64,000 nucleotides of DNA from Flavobacterium sp. 90 (GCF_004339525.1 NZ_SMGE01000001.1:5580001-5644000), one strand, 5' to 3'. Positions 41,426-51,095 are shown, counted from the stretch's first letter. Program-made: numbers and translations. The notes: generated by a model not told the origin, from the sequence alone.

Positions 41426-43114
41426 TTAGCTTAATCTAATTTCAGAAACACAAGCTCCTGTTGGAATCATTGGAAAAACGTTGTTTTCCTTTTCTACCAT
41501 AACTTCTAAGAAATAAGAATCTTTTGAAGCCATCATTTCTGCGACAGCTGCATCAAGATCTTCTCTTTGTGTTACTTTTTTAGATTTAATATGATATCCT
41601 TCGGCAATAGCGACAAAATTTGGATTAATCATTTTTGTTGAAGCATATCTGTTATCAAAAAATAATTCTTGCCATTGACGCACCATTCCTAAAAACTCAT
41701 TGTTTAGCACAACAATTTTTACCGGAACTTGCGTTTGGAAAATAGTCCCTAATTCCTGAATTGTCATCTGGAAACCTCCATCACCAATAATCGCAACAAC
41801 TTCGCGCTCTGGTTTTCCCATTTTGGCTCCAATTGCAGCTGGTAAAGCAAATCCCATTGTTCCTAAACCTCCTGAAGTAATATTACTTTTGGTTGAATTA
41901 AATTTAGCATAACGACAAGCAAACATTTGGTGTTGACCAACATCTGAAACAATTATTGCATCACCTTTTGAGTGTTTATTAATCATTTCAAGTGTTTCTC
42001 CCATCGAAATTCCTTTACCATTCGTTGGGTTTAATTCTTCATTAATAACCGTTTCAACTTCGATTTTGTATAATTCTTTAAATTCATTATGCCACAAATC
42101 ATGTGATTTTGCATCAATTAATGGCAATATTGCGTTCAAAGCTTCCTTTACATCCCCTAAAACGGCAACTTCTGTTTTTACGTTTTTATCAACTTCGGCA
42201 GGATCAATTTCAAAGTGAATTACTTTTGCCTGTTTGGCATATGTACTTAATTTACCTGTAACGCGGTCGTCAAAACGCATTCCCAACGCAATTAAAACAT
42301 CACATTCATTGGTTAATAAATTTGGACCGTAATTCCCATGCATTCCAAGCATACCAACGTTTAACGGATGATCTGTTGGCAAAGCCGAAAGTCCTAAAAT
42401 AGTCCAACCCGCAGGTACTCCTGATTTTTCGATAAAAGCTTTTAATTGTTCTTCGGCCTGACCGAGAATAATTCCCTGACCAAAAACAATAAAAGGTTTT
42501 TTAGCACTGTTAATTAAAGCAGCAGCTTCGGCCACTTTATCTAAATTTAGCTTTGGAACCGGAACATAACTTCTAATTCCTGTACATTTTTCATAGCTAA
42601 AATCAAACTCATCAAATTGAGCATTTTTTGTAATATCAATCAAAACCGGACCCGGACGTCCAGAACGCGCAATATAGAAGGCTTTTGCAATAATTTCCGG
42701 AATTTGAGAAGCTTCAGTAATCTGAAAATTCCATTTGGTTACCGGAGTCGAAATTCCGATAATATCCGTTTCCTGAAAAGCATCAGAACCTAATAAATGT
42801 CTGCCTACTTGTCCTGTAATACAAACTAGCGGGGTTGAATCTATCTGAGCATCAGCGATTCCTGTAACTAAATTTGTTGCTCCCGGTCCAGAAGTTGCAA
42901 TCGCAACTCCTACTTTTCCTGTAGCTCTTGCATAACCTTGAGCTGCATGTGTTGCACCTTGTTCGTGACGTACTAAAACGTGGTGTAACTGATCTTGAAA
43001 TTTATATAATTCGTCGTAAACCGGCATGATTGCTCCACCTGGATAACCATAAACCAAGTCTACTCCTTCTTCTAACAAACATCTTATAACGGCTTCTGCC
43101 CCTGATATTCTCAT
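41426..43114 (-). CDS. ilvB: Acetolactate synthase large (catalytic) subunit
   Basis: This 562-aa thiamine-diphosphate enzyme condenses two pyruvates, or pyruvate with 2-oxobutyrate. The catalytic Glu lies in 'VLVRHEQGATHAAQGYARAT'. The ThDP motif is 'VVAIIGDGGFQMTIQELGTI' (GDG) followed by NNEFLGMVRQW. The FAD/phospho-binding central domain has 'LLTNECDVLIALGMRFDDRV'. Length is normal for anabolic AHAS (E. coli IlvB 562 aa). It lies between ilvD and ilvN in the operon. Confidence 0.97.
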   Translation of the reverse strand: MRISGAEAVIRCLLEEGVDLVYGYPGGAIMPVYDELYKFQDQLHHVLVRHEQGATHAAQGYARATGKVGVAIATSGPGATNLVTGIADAQIDSTPLVCITGQVGRHLLGSDAFQETDIIGISTPVTKWNFQITEASQIPEIIAKAFYIARSGRPGPVLIDITKNAQFDEFDFSYEKCTGIRSYVPVPKLNLDKVAEAAALINSAKKPFIVFGQGIILGQAEEQLKAFIEKSGVPAGWTILGLSALPTDHPLNVGMLGMHGNYGPNLLTNECDVLIALGMRFDDRVTGKLSTYAKQAKVIHFEIDPAEVDKNVKTEVAVLGDVKEALNAILPLIDAKSHDLWHNEFKELYKIEVETVINEELNPTNGKGISMGETLEMINKHSKGDAIIVSDVGQHQMFACRYAKFNSTKSNITSGGLGTMGFALPAAIGAKMGKPEREVVAIIGDGGFQMTIQELGTIFQTQVPVKIVVLNNEFLGMVRQWQELFFDNRYASTKMINPNFVAIAEGYHIKSKKVTQREDLDAAVAEMMASKDSYFLEVMVEKENNVFPMIPTGACVSEIRLS

Positions 43115-43128
43115 AGTATATTTTTTTT

Positions 43129-43162
43129 ATCAATTGCAAATTCAATTAAAATTGCAATTGAT
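43129..43162. repeat. Hairpin in the ilvD-ilvB spacer
   Basis: ATCAATTGCAA (43129-43139) and TTGCAATTGAT (43152-43162) are perfect 11-bp arms with a 12-nt loop, located within the 67-nt spacer. It may modulate stability or relative expression within the operon. No U-tract makes it a classic terminator. Confidence 0.55.
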
Positions 43163-43181
43163 TTTTGATATGTTTTGTAAA

Positions 43182-44855
43182 TTAATTATCGGTAACGCAA
43201 CCTGTAGAAGCGCTTGAAACCGATCTCGCATATTTAAGTAAAACTCCTTTTGTAACTTTTAACGGTGGCTGAACCCAAGCCGCTTTTCTTGCTGCAAATT
43301 CTTCGTCAGATATTTTCAGGTTGATTGTATTATTTACAGCATCGATTGCGATTAAATCTCCATCTTTTACTAAAGCAATACCACCACCATCATAAGCCTC
43401 TGGTGTGATGTGTCCTACGACAAAGCCATGTGAACCTCCAGAGAATCTACCGTCTGTGATAAGAGCACAAGTGCTACCTAATCCGGCTCCGATAATTGCA
43501 GATGTAGGCTTCAACATTTCAGGCATCCCCGGACCACCTTTTGGTCCACAATACCTGATGACGACTACATTACCTGGTTTTATTTTTCCGGCCTCAAGAC
43601 CTGGAATTACTTCAAATTCTCCTTCAAAAACTACAGCAGGTCCTTCAAAATATTCTCCTTCTTTTCCGCTGATTTTTGCTACTGCTCCTTCCGAAGCAAG
43701 GTTTCCGTATAAAACCTGAATATTTCCTGTTGGTTTCAACGCTTTTTGAATTTCATGAATTACTTCTTGTCCGTCTTGTAAATCCGGAGTCGAAGCTAGA
43801 TTTTCAGCAACTGTTTTTCCTGTTACAGTCAAACAATCTCCGTGAATCAATCCTACTTTTAGTAAATATTTCATTACTGAAGGAATTCCTCCTACTTCAT
43901 GAATATCTTCCATCATATATTTACCACTTGGTTTCATGTCGGCAAGAACCGGAGTTCTGTCATTAATAGCCTGAAAATCATCCAGCGTAATTGTAATACC
44001 AACAGAATGTGCCATTGCAATTAAGTGCATAACTGCATTTGTAGAACCTCCTAAAACTGCTACAATTGTAATAGCATTTTCAAAAGCTTTACGAGTCATG
44101 ATATCTTTTGGCTTAATATCTTTTTCTAATAAAATTTTAATTGCAGCTCCTGCAGCAAGACATTCGTCTCTTTTTGCCTGGCTTAAAGCAGGGTTTGAAG
44201 AACTGTATGGCAAACTCATTCCTAATGCTTCAATTGCCGAAGACATTGTATTTGCAGTATACATTCCTCCACAAGCACCAGCTCCGGGACATGCATTTTG
44301 GATAACTCCTTTAAAATCTTCCGGAGTAATTTCTCCTTTTACTTTTTTTCCTAAAGCTTCAAAAGCAGAAACAATATTTAGCGTTTCTCCTTTCCATTTT
44401 CCAGAGTGAATTGAACCTCCGTAAACCATAAGAGACGGGCGATTTAATCTTCCCATAGCGATTAAAGCTCCGGGCATATTTTTATCACAACCAGGAATCG
44501 CAATAATACTATCATACCATTGTGCTCCTGCAACTGTCTCGATAGAATCTGCAATTACATCACGAGAAACTAATGAATAACGCATTCCTTCAGTTCCGTT
44601 TGAAATTCCGTCACTGACACCAATGGTATTAAAAATAAGTCCGACCAGATTTACATCCCAAACACCTTTTTTAACATCTTTTGCTAAATCGTTTAAGTGC
44701 ATATTACAAGTGTTACCATCGTAACCCATGCTCACAATACCAACTTGTGCTTTTTTTAAATCTTCTTCAGTTAAACCAATACCATACAACATCGCTTGCG
44801 CCGCAGGTTGTGTTTGATCTTGAGTGATGGTTTTGCTGTACTTATTTAATTCCAT
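43182..44855 (-). CDS. ilvD: Dihydroxy-acid dehydratase
   Basis: This 557-aa iron-sulfur enzyme dehydrates dihydroxy-isovalerate and dihydroxy-methylvalerate to the 2-keto acids of Val and Ile synthesis. Cluster-binding and active-site motifs are visible: '[20 protein letters not shown]', '[20 protein letters not shown]' and '[20 protein letters not shown]'. It is the first structural gene of the ilv operon and is preceded by the leader peptide and attenuator at 44885-45013. Confidence 0.97.
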   Translation of the reverse strand: MELNKYSKTITQDQTQPAAQAMLYGIGLTEEDLKKAQVGIVSMGYDGNTCNMHLNDLAKDVKKGVWDVNLVGLIFNTIGVSDGISNGTEGMRYSLVSRDVIADSIETVAGAQWYDSIIAIPGCDKNMPGALIAMGRLNRPSLMVYGGSIHSGKWKGETLNIVSAFEALGKKVKGEITPEDFKGVIQNACPGAGACGGMYTANTMSSAIEALGMSLPYSSSNPALSQAKRDECLAAGAAIKILLEKDIKPKDIMTRKAFENAITIVAVLGGSTNAVMHLIAMAHSVGITITLDDFQAINDRTPVLADMKPSGKYMMEDIHEVGGIPSVMKYLLKVGLIHGDCLTVTGKTVAENLASTPDLQDGQEVIHEIQKALKPTGNIQVLYGNLASEGAVAKISGKEGEYFEGPAVVFEGEFEVIPGLEAGKIKPGNVVVIRYCGPKGGPGMPEMLKPTSAIIGAGLGSTCALITDGRFSGGSHGFVVGHITPEAYDGGGIALVKDGDLIAIDAVNNTINLKISDEEFAARKAAWVQPPLKVTKGVLLKYARSVSSASTGCVTDN

Positions 44856-44884
44856 TATTGTGTTATTTATTTTAATTTTTATTC

Positions 44885-44915
44885 AAAAAAAAACCTTCCA
44901 ATATTTGGAAGGTTT
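44885..44915 (-). terminator. Attenuator terminator of the ilv operon
   Basis: AAACCTTCCAA (44891-44901) and TTGGAAGGTTT (44905-44915) form a perfect 11-bp stem with a 3-nt loop. On the minus strand it is followed by 9 U's (44893-44885). It sits 23 nt after the leader peptide stop and about 30 nt before ilvD, the position of an attenuator. Confidence 0.9.
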
Positions 44916-44938
44916 GTAATATAGTTTTTCAATTATAT

Positions 44939-45013
44939 TTATACCATTCCCGATGCAGATGTGCTAAACACATTGACAACAACGACAGAAGTAATAATAA
45001 TTGAGATTTGCAT
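44939..45013 (-). CDS. ilv operon leader peptide (Ile/Val-rich)
   Basis: This 24-codon reading frame starts MQISIIITSVVVVNVFSTSA and ends SGMV. It holds 4 Ile codons and 6 Val codons, clustered as III and VVVV, but no Leu. It lies directly upstream of the ilvD attenuator, with a TAnnTTTG promoter 20 nt before the ATG. Ribosome stalling at Ile/Val codons under starvation would prevent terminator formation. The frame and codons are seen in sequence; the mechanism is inferred from the classic attenuation scheme. It is too short for usual gene finders. Confidence 0.85.
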   Translation of the reverse strand: MQISIIITSVVVVNVFSTSASGMV

Positions 45014-45032
45014 CTTTATTTTTTTAGTGTCA

Positions 45033-45040
45033 CAAAAGTA
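45033..45040 (-). promoter_or_regulatory. -7 promoter element TACTTTTG of the ilv operon
   Basis: On the minus strand TACTTTTG (45040 to 45033) matches TAnnTTTG. Transcription would start roughly 10-15 nt before the leader ATG at 45013. No perfect -33 TTTG is found at the best distance. Confidence 0.65.
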
Positions 45041-45122
45041 TGAAAACTTATAGGACTAAAAAAATAAAATCTCAACATTTTACATACTTCTTGTTATTTA
45101 ATTCATTATTTTAATAAAAAAC

Positions 45123-46241
45123 CTAAACTATTGTAGATTGACCTATGCTTACATTGTCATTATTGAAATAAAGTAGATCATCTTTGCTAAAAATGAAATT
45201 AGAAACAAACTCCCCTACTTCATTTGTACCAAATTTTGAATCCGGTTTTAAATCAACCGTAACAACTTTATATTCAATTGCTTTTTCAACAGCTTTATAA
45301 ATTATGTTTGCTTCTGTAAACAATCCAAAATGCTCTAACAACATTGCTGCTGATAAAATTGAAGCAATTGGATTAGCAATATTTTTTCCTTTTGCTTGTG
45401 GATAAGAACCGTGAATTGGCTCAAACAAAGCATTTTTTTCTCCCAAAGAAGCTGAAGCTAATAATCCGATAGAACCTGTAATTACACTTGCTTCATCTGA
45501 TAAAATATCTCCAAATAAATTCTCTGTCAAAATCACATCAAATTGTTTTGGGTTTAAGATAATCTGCATTGCTGCATTATCTACAAACAAAAAGTCTAAA
45601 GCAACATCCGGATAACCTTCGCTTACTTTTTGAACAACTTTTCTCCACAATCTTGAAGTTTCCAAAACATTTGCTTTGTCAACCATTGTTAATTTTTTGC
45701 GTCGATTTTGTGCTGATTTAAAAGCTAAATGTGCAATTCTTGTAATTTCTTCTTCTGAATATTCACATAAATCTGAAGCGTGAGTTCCTTCTTCATTTAG
45801 AGTTTTTGCTCCAAAATAAGCTCCGCCTGTTAATTCTCTGAAAATAGTAAAATCAGCGCCTTCGATAATTTCTCTTTTTAAAGGAGAAGCATCAAGCAAT
45901 GATTTATAAGGTTTTATAGGACGAATATTAGCAAACAAGCCCAATTCTTTACGAAGCTTCAATAATCCTTGCTCCGGACGAACTTTTGCATTTGGATTAT
46001 TATCATATTTAGGATCTCCAATTGCGCCAAACAAAACTGCATCTGTATTCAAACACAAATTCAAAGTTTGCTCCGGCAACGGACTTCCTGTTTTATCGAT
46101 AGCGATCGCTCCCATAAGCGCCTCTTCAAAAACAAATTCATGATTATACACTTCGCCTATGGCGTATAAAGCTTTCTTGGCTTGTAAAATTACCTCAGGT
46201 CCAATTCCGTCTCCAGGTAAAACTGCTATTTTCAAATTCAT
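45123..46241 (-). CDS. leuB: 3-isopropylmalate dehydrogenase
   Basis: This 372-aa enzyme oxidatively decarboxylates 3-isopropylmalate with NAD+ in leucine synthesis. Family motifs are 'IAVLPGDGIGPEVILQAKKA' at the N-terminus and 'FDVILTENLFGDILSDEASV' then ITGSIGLLASASLG, the isocitrate/isopropylmalate dehydrogenase signature. Length matches LeuB. leuA lies upstream with a 134-nt low-complexity spacer. leuC and leuD are not in the window. Confidence 0.95.
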   Translation of the reverse strand: MNLKIAVLPGDGIGPEVILQAKKALYAIGEVYNHEFVFEEALMGAIAIDKTGSPLPEQTLNLCLNTDAVLFGAIGDPKYDNNPNAKVRPEQGLLKLRKELGLFANIRPIKPYKSLLDASPLKREIIEGADFTIFRELTGGAYFGAKTLNEEGTHASDLCEYSEEEITRIAHLAFKSAQNRRKKLTMVDKANVLETSRLWRKVVQKVSEGYPDVALDFLFVDNAAMQIILNPKQFDVILTENLFGDILSDEASVITGSIGLLASASLGEKNALFEPIHGSYPQAKGKNIANPIASILSAAMLLEHFGLFTEANIIYKAVEKAIEYKVVTVDLKPDSKFGTNEVGEFVSNFIFSKDDLLYFNNDNVSIGQSTIV

Positions 46242-46274
46242 AACGTCTCGTTCTTTATGTATTTAAATCCTAAT

Positions 46275-46372
46275 ATTATCTATTATCTATTATCTATTTT
46301 CTTTACTCTTTATTCTTTACTCTTTACTCTTCCTTCTATTCTCTATCCTCTTTATTCTATCTTCTCTCCTCA
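46275..46372. repeat. Low-complexity pyrimidine-rich spacer between leuA and leuB
   Basis: The spacer consists of variations on TCTATTATCTATT and CTTTACTCTTTATTCTTTAC. Read in the direction of transcription it is purine-rich (AAAGAGTAAAGAATAAAG). Similar tracts occupy his-operon spacers (55740-55860, 61140-61205). Confidence 0.65.
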
Positions 46373-46375
46373 AAA

Positions 46376-47557
46376 CTAGCTTCTAATCAACTCATCCTGA
46401 ATTTTAGCAGCCTCGATAATCTGATGAATATCAGCATCAACAACTTCTTTTTTAATATCAGCAAACTTCAAGAACTCAATATATACAATGTCTAATTGTA
46501 CTTTTGTCAACTCGTAACCTACTTTTTTAGCACGGTAAGCTAATGCTGCTCTACCACTTCTTGCTGTTAGAATAATCGAGGATTCATTTACTCCAACATC
46601 CAGCGGATCAATTATTTCGTAAGTCGCTCTGTTTTTAATTATACCGTCCTGGTGAATTCCAGAACTATGTGCAAAAGCATTTGCTCCAACAATAGCTTTA
46701 TTAGGCTGAACGAACATTCCCATACTTTCAGAAACTAATCGGCTCATTTCATTCAATTCTCTTGTATTAATGTTAGTATCAAGATTTAAGTAAGGATGTT
46801 GTTTAAAAACCATTACCACTTCTTCAAGTGCCGTATTTCCAGCTCTTTCACCAATACCATTAATAGTACATTCTATTTGTCTTGCTCCATTTATCGCACC
46901 TGCAATAGAGTTTGCAGTTGCCATTCCTAAATCATTATGACAGTGACAAGAAAGAATTACGTTTTCAATACCTTTTACATTTTCTCTTAAATATTTCATT
47001 TTTGCTCCGTATTCTTCCGGTAGACAATATCCTGTTGTATCAGGAATATTCAATACAGTAGCTCCGGATTTAATAACTTCTTCGCAAACTTTTGCAAGGA
47101 AAGCATTATCAGTTCTACCACCATCTTCTGCATAAAACTCAACGTCTTCTACATAAGATTTTGCGTGAGAAACAGCAAATTTTGCTCTTGCAATAATATC
47201 TTCTCTTGTGGTCTTTAATTTGTGGAGTATATGAGACTCAGATGTTCCGATTCCTGTGTGGATTCTAGGTCTTTTAGCATGTTTTAAAGCAGCTGCAGCA
47301 ACATCAATGTCGTTTTTGACAGCTCTTGTTAGTCCGCAGACCGTCGCATTCTCTACAATTTTACAAATCTCAGAGACCGATAAAAAATCGCCTGGACTTG
47401 ACACAGGAAAACCTGCTTCGATAACGTCAACTCCCATTTTATCAAGTCGTTCTGCTATAACTAATTTTTGTTTAGTATCTAACTTACATCCTGGAACTTG
47501 TTCGCCATCGCGCAAAGTGGTGTCAAAAATTTGAACTTTCTCTCTATTCATATTCAT
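46376..47557 (-). CDS. leuA: 2-isopropylmalate synthase, short form without regulatory domain
   Basis: This 393-aa enzyme carries the alpha-isopropylmalate/homocitrate synthase catalytic barrel: '[20 protein letters not shown]' (signature 1) and '[20 protein letters not shown]' (signature 2, metal-binding HxH), with '[20 protein letters not shown]'. It condenses acetyl-CoA and 2-oxoisovalerate. Canonical LeuA is about 510-520 aa with a C-terminal leucine-binding domain; here that domain is absent. Short members can also be homocitrate or citramalate synthases, but the leuB neighbour favours LeuA. A 22-codon frame ends on its start codon. Confidence 0.88.
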   Translation of the reverse strand: MNMNREKVQIFDTTLRDGEQVPGCKLDTKQKLVIAERLDKMGVDVIEAGFPVSSPGDFLSVSEICKIVENATVCGLTRAVKNDIDVAAAALKHAKRPRIHTGIGTSESHILHKLKTTREDIIARAKFAVSHAKSYVEDVEFYAEDGGRTDNAFLAKVCEEVIKSGATVLNIPDTTGYCLPEEYGAKMKYLRENVKGIENVILSCHCHNDLGMATANSIAGAINGARQIECTINGIGERAGNTALEEVVMVFKQHPYLNLDTNINTRELNEMSRLVSESMGMFVQPNKAIVGANAFAHSSGIHQDGIIKNRATYEIIDPLDVGVNESSIILTARSGRAALAYRAKKVGYELTKVQLDIVYIEFLKFADIKKEVVDADIHQIIEAAKIQDELIRS

Positions 47558-47706
47558 TTATTTAATGTAATTTCACATCTTGATAACAAATATATATTGT
47601 ACTTCTTCAGTACGAAATTCATTTTAATGAAATTATACTGTTCATAACACAATTTATAACGATTTAATCAACTTAAAATCAATAATTTACATTATTATAT
47701 TTTACA

Positions 47707-49251
47707 ATGGCTAACCATCAAAAAGATTTCTTATTTGTATTAATAAAATCACTTTCTAAATCCGAAAAAAGACAGTTTAAAATTTTTGCAAGCCGATTAG
47801 AAACCAGTTCTAATACGAAATTCATCGAATTGTTTAATATTCTGGACAAGTCTGAAAACTATGATGAAAAGCTCATTTTAAAGAGCGGAATCATCAAAAA
47901 AGTTCAGCTATCTAATTTAAAATCATACTTATACAAGCAAATCCTGGTTAGTATTCGATTGAATATTCCTAGTCAAAACATTCGTTATCAATTACGGGAA
48001 CAAATAGATTTTGCCGTTATTTTATATAATAAAGGACTATACAAACAGAGTTTAAAAATTCTGGACAAAACCAAAATCATCGCGCTTGAAAATGATGAAA
48101 AATATATGGCGTATGAAATTGTAGAATTCGAAAAACTTATAGAATCGCAATATATTACCCGAAGTATTCAAGGTCGCGCCGATGAATTGGTTATTCAGGC
48201 CAAAGAATTGAATTATAGAAATACGATTTCAAGTAAGTTATCGAATTTATCGCTTCAGCTATACGGAATAATGCTAAAAACCGGTTACGTAAAAAGCGAT
48301 GAAGAATATAAATATATTGATGATTATTTCAACAAACACATTTCTAAATTAGACGAAAGCAAGTTTGGTTTCCGTGAGAAATACTGGTTTTACAATGCAA
48401 ATCTATGGCGAAGCTTCCTTGTTCAGGACTTTCTTGCCAGTTATAAATATGCTTATAAATGGGTTCGTTTGTTTTATGATAATCCAAATATGATCATTCA
48501 GAATCCTGTATTTTTCTTAAAAGGAAATCATTACTTTTTGGAGTCCTTATATATGTTAAAGTATAAATCGAATTTCAAGAAGTATTTGACGCTTTTAGAA
48601 GAAACTATTGAAGATCCTAAATTTCCGGTAAACGATAACATTGCATCGCTATCATTTCTATACGTTTACAATAATAAGCTGAATTTACATATTCTCGAAG
48701 GTACTTTTGCCGAAAGCGAATATCTGATTCCTGAAATTCTCGAAAAGATAAAATTACACAGCGAACATCTTGACGAACATCACGAAATGTTATTCTACTA
48801 TAAGATTGCTTCTATTTACTTTGGAAATGAGAAGTATAATGAATGTATTGCATACTTAGATAAAATCATAAACAACAAAAACCTAAGCATGCGCGAAGAT
48901 TTAATGTGCTTTGCCAGACTTTTGTCATTGATTGCACATTATGAGTTAGGGAAAGATTATTATTTAGAAAATCACCTTAAAAATACCTATAAGTTTCTAA
49001 TCAAAATGAACGACTTACACGAAGTTCAAAAGGAAATTATCAAGTTCTTAAGAAACCTAAACAATTTATATCCTGCAGATATTAAGAAAGAATTCATTAA
49101 AATGCGCGCTCGTTTTGTAGAACTTGAAAAAAACACTTACGAAAAAAGAGCTTTCTTATATCTAGACATTATTTCGTGGCTCGAAAGCAAAATCGAAAAC
49201 CGCAAAATTGCTGATATTATAAGAGAAAAAGCGAAGCTTAATAGTCGTTAA
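47707..49251 (+). CDS. Conserved helical-repeat (TPR-like) protein of unknown function
   Basis: This 514-aa cytosolic protein is almost entirely alpha-helical with TPR-like alternation, for example 'AVILYNKGLYKQSLKILDKT' and 'IASIYFGNEKYNECIAYLDK'. It starts MANHQKDFLFVLIKSLSKSE with a basic patch and ends with charged helices. I recall homologs beside leuA in Flavobacteria, but no function. It has no signal peptide. It is divergent from leuA (149 bp between starts), so the two may share regulatory DNA. Confidence 0.7.
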   Translation: MANHQKDFLFVLIKSLSKSEKRQFKIFASRLETSSNTKFIELFNILDKSENYDEKLILKSGIIKKVQLSNLKSYLYKQILVSIRLNIPSQNIRYQLREQIDFAVILYNKGLYKQSLKILDKTKIIALENDEKYMAYEIVEFEKLIESQYITRSIQGRADELVIQAKELNYRNTISSKLSNLSLQLYGIMLKTGYVKSDEEYKYIDDYFNKHISKLDESKFGFREKYWFYNANLWRSFLVQDFLASYKYAYKWVRLFYDNPNMIIQNPVFFLKGNHYFLESLYMLKYKSNFKKYLTLLEETIEDPKFPVNDNIASLSFLYVYNNKLNLHILEGTFAESEYLIPEILEKIKLHSEHLDEHHEMLFYYKIASIYFGNEKYNECIAYLDKIINNKNLSMREDLMCFARLLSLIAHYELGKDYYLENHLKNTYKFLIKMNDLHEVQKEIIKFLRNLNNLYPADIKKEFIKMRARFVELEKNTYEKRAFLYLDIISWLESKIENRKIADIIREKAKLNSR

Positions 49252-49302
49252 ATTTAAAATTCCAATAAAAAAAATCCAAATTCCAATAGTTTTCGCGTAG
49301 AG

Positions 49303-49335
49303 ATCTTTGTCAAAGTTTAAAACTTTGACAAAGAT
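49303..49335. repeat. 33-bp perfect palindrome, copy 2
   Basis: This copy is identical to 25970-26002 (ATCTTTGTCAAAGTTT, A, reverse complement). It lies in the 351-bp gap 49252-49602, which contains no gene apart from repeats. Confidence 0.85.
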
Positions 49336-49348
49336 TACGCATCGATTT

Positions 49349-49449
49349 GTTATTTCGACGTAAGGAGAAATCACACTAGAAGCTTCGGCTTTATAATCGT
49401 CAATCTTTGTCGAGTTTCTTGTGTGATTTCTGCCTTTGGTCGAAATGAC
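49349..49449. repeat. Inverted-repeat element GTCATTTCGA...GAGAAATCACAC family, copy 4
   Basis: The arms 'TTATTTCGACGTAAGGAGAA' ... and '...TGTGATTTCTGCCTTTGGTC' then GAAATGAC are imperfect inverted repeats around a core with 'CAATCTTTGTCGAGTTTC'. Together with the palindrome at 49303 it makes up most of this gap. A 101-codon minus-strand frame across it is not called. Confidence 0.8.
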
Positions 49450-49602
49450 AAGATTGCCTACAAACAATAAAACCGATAGGTTTGTTATTCTCGAAAAACC
49501 ACTAATTTTTCACATAAACATAAAAATAAATTATTTCTTAAAATCAAAAATAAAACTATCTTCACTATAAATTAAAATTCCAACTTAACAAAAGAAATCT
49601 TA

Positions 49603-50997
49603 ATGAATACAGTGCTTTGGTCAGAAATTTTAAGATTTGATTTAGATAATCCAAATGAGGAATATGGATTTTCAACAAGATTAGCATTTGAAAATAGTTG
49701 GACCATTCATTTTACAAAAACAGCCATTCTTGAGTACAAAAAATTCATGTATTTGGCAGCTACTTCTTTTGAAATGGTTTCGCCTTCCGAAATTGTAGAT
49801 ATCGTTTGGCATCAACACTTAATATTTACCAATTCTTATTCTGATTTATGTACGCTTTTAAAGAAAAGAATCGAACATATTCCGTCGACACATAACAGAT
49901 CTGAGGCAGAAAAATTTCAAAAAGCAAAAGAAAGAACAAAAGAATTTTACGAGCAAAAATTCGGGAATCAGCCGAAAGAAATTTGGGAACATTACAATTA
50001 TAGTAATGCATTAAATTTAAATAAAAATGATCTCGATATCACAAGGTTTAAAAACAGATATTTAGTATTGTTTATAGTGTCGCTATTTCCAATATATTAT
50101 TTGCTGAAACCAATTCTGATTCAAATTAAAAACCCTGATTTTTTAATCTATTATATTTTATTGTTCGGCGTTGCAATTTATATGTTAATGCAATATATAA
50201 CAAAGGCTTTTACTTCATTTTATGATAATTTAAAAACAAATTTAATTTTTTCGAATCTAAGTCCTTTTGAATTAATTTTTCTTAAAACAAATAAATTAGA
50301 TTATGTTATTCATGGTGTTGTAAACAATTTAGTCAGGAGTAAAAAGATTAAAATTATAAGCAATAACAGATTGGATTTAATTGATGAAGAGCTAACTGAT
50401 AATCGATATGAAAATTGTGTTATTGAAATTTTGAAAGAGTTTGATCCGCTTCAATATCACCAATTGAATAAAATAGTACAACAAAAACCAATATTTAAGC
50501 AACTGGAAAAAAGCGTTATTAGAATTAGAAAAACTATTAGTGATTCTAAAGAATATATAGCCATAGTAAGAATCGCAATGTTGGTTTTGGGTTTTCTGTT
50601 AAGTATTGGTATTACGAGATTTATCTTAGGGATAAACAGACACAAACCTGTCGTATACCTATTTTTTGTAATGATTATTTTGATTCCTGTTGCTAGTTTT
50701 TATCTCAGGAAGATTTTAAATTACTTATTTATCGATGCAATTCCATCATTAGTTAAAGACGAAAAACGTAATGAAGAAAGTGAAAAAGATTGGCAATGGA
50801 ATTATTTTTTCTATGGTGAAGTAGTATTATTGGGCGCTTTTATTCCACTGACATCACATTCAAAAGGATATACCTTTATTTCTTCTGACAGCGGCGGATC
50901 AGGCTGTACGAGTTCTTCTGATAGCAGCGGATCGAGCTGTTCAAGTTCTTGTGGCAGCTCATGCGGAAGTTCTTGTGGTGGCTGCGGAGGAGATTAA
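49603..50997 (+). CDS. TIGR04222-like membrane protein with Ser/Gly/Cys-rich tail
   Basis: This 464-aa protein begins with a soluble domain containing 'SPSEIVDIVWHQHLIFTNSY', which resembles the GRDP-like/TIGR04222 N-terminal motif (WHxHL). Hydrophobic segments follow (about 152-172, 178-200, 325-345 and 350-370), and a short one near 408-418. The last ~40 residues are almost only Ser, Gly and Cys ('SSCSSSCGSSCGSSCGGCGG', then D). I count about ten Cys there. The function of the family is unknown; related tails are often Gly-Cys rich. Such tails could bind metal or be surface-exposed. It is monocistronic and converges on the small Cys-rich peptide gene. Confidence 0.75.
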   Translation: MNTVLWSEILRFDLDNPNEEYGFSTRLAFENSWTIHFTKTAILEYKKFMYLAATSFEMVSPSEIVDIVWHQHLIFTNSYSDLCTLLKKRIEHIPSTHNRSEAEKFQKAKERTKEFYEQKFGNQPKEIWEHYNYSNALNLNKNDLDITRFKNRYLVLFIVSLFPIYYLLKPILIQIKNPDFLIYYILLFGVAIYMLMQYITKAFTSFYDNLKTNLIFSNLSPFELIFLKTNKLDYVIHGVVNNLVRSKKIKIISNNRLDLIDEELTDNRYENCVIEILKEFDPLQYHQLNKIVQQKPIFKQLEKSVIRIRKTISDSKEYIAIVRIAMLVLGFLLSIGITRFILGINRHKPVVYLFFVMIILIPVASFYLRKILNYLFIDAIPSLVKDEKRNEESEKDWQWNYFFYGEVVLLGAFIPLTSHSKGYTFISSDSGGSGCTSSSDSSGSSCSSSCGSSCGSSCGGCGGD

Positions 50998-51050
50998 TTT
51001 ATATAGGGAATTTTATACCAATGAAACTTAAAAGATTAAAGGTAAATCTT

Positions 51051-51095
51051 AAACCCGACAGGTTTTAATCCCGAGGCTTCGGAACTGTCGGGTTT
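51051..51095. terminator. Bidirectional hairpin terminator
   Basis: AAACCCGACAG (51051-51061) pairs with CTGTCGGGTTT (51085-51095), with a 23-nt loop. It lies between the converging TIGR04222-like gene and the Cys-rich peptide gene. Confidence 0.7.

Noticed and set aside
49162..49467. 101-codon minus-strand frame
   Set aside because: It overlaps the end of a real plus-strand gene and the dispersed repeats at 49303-49449; no protein-like pattern.
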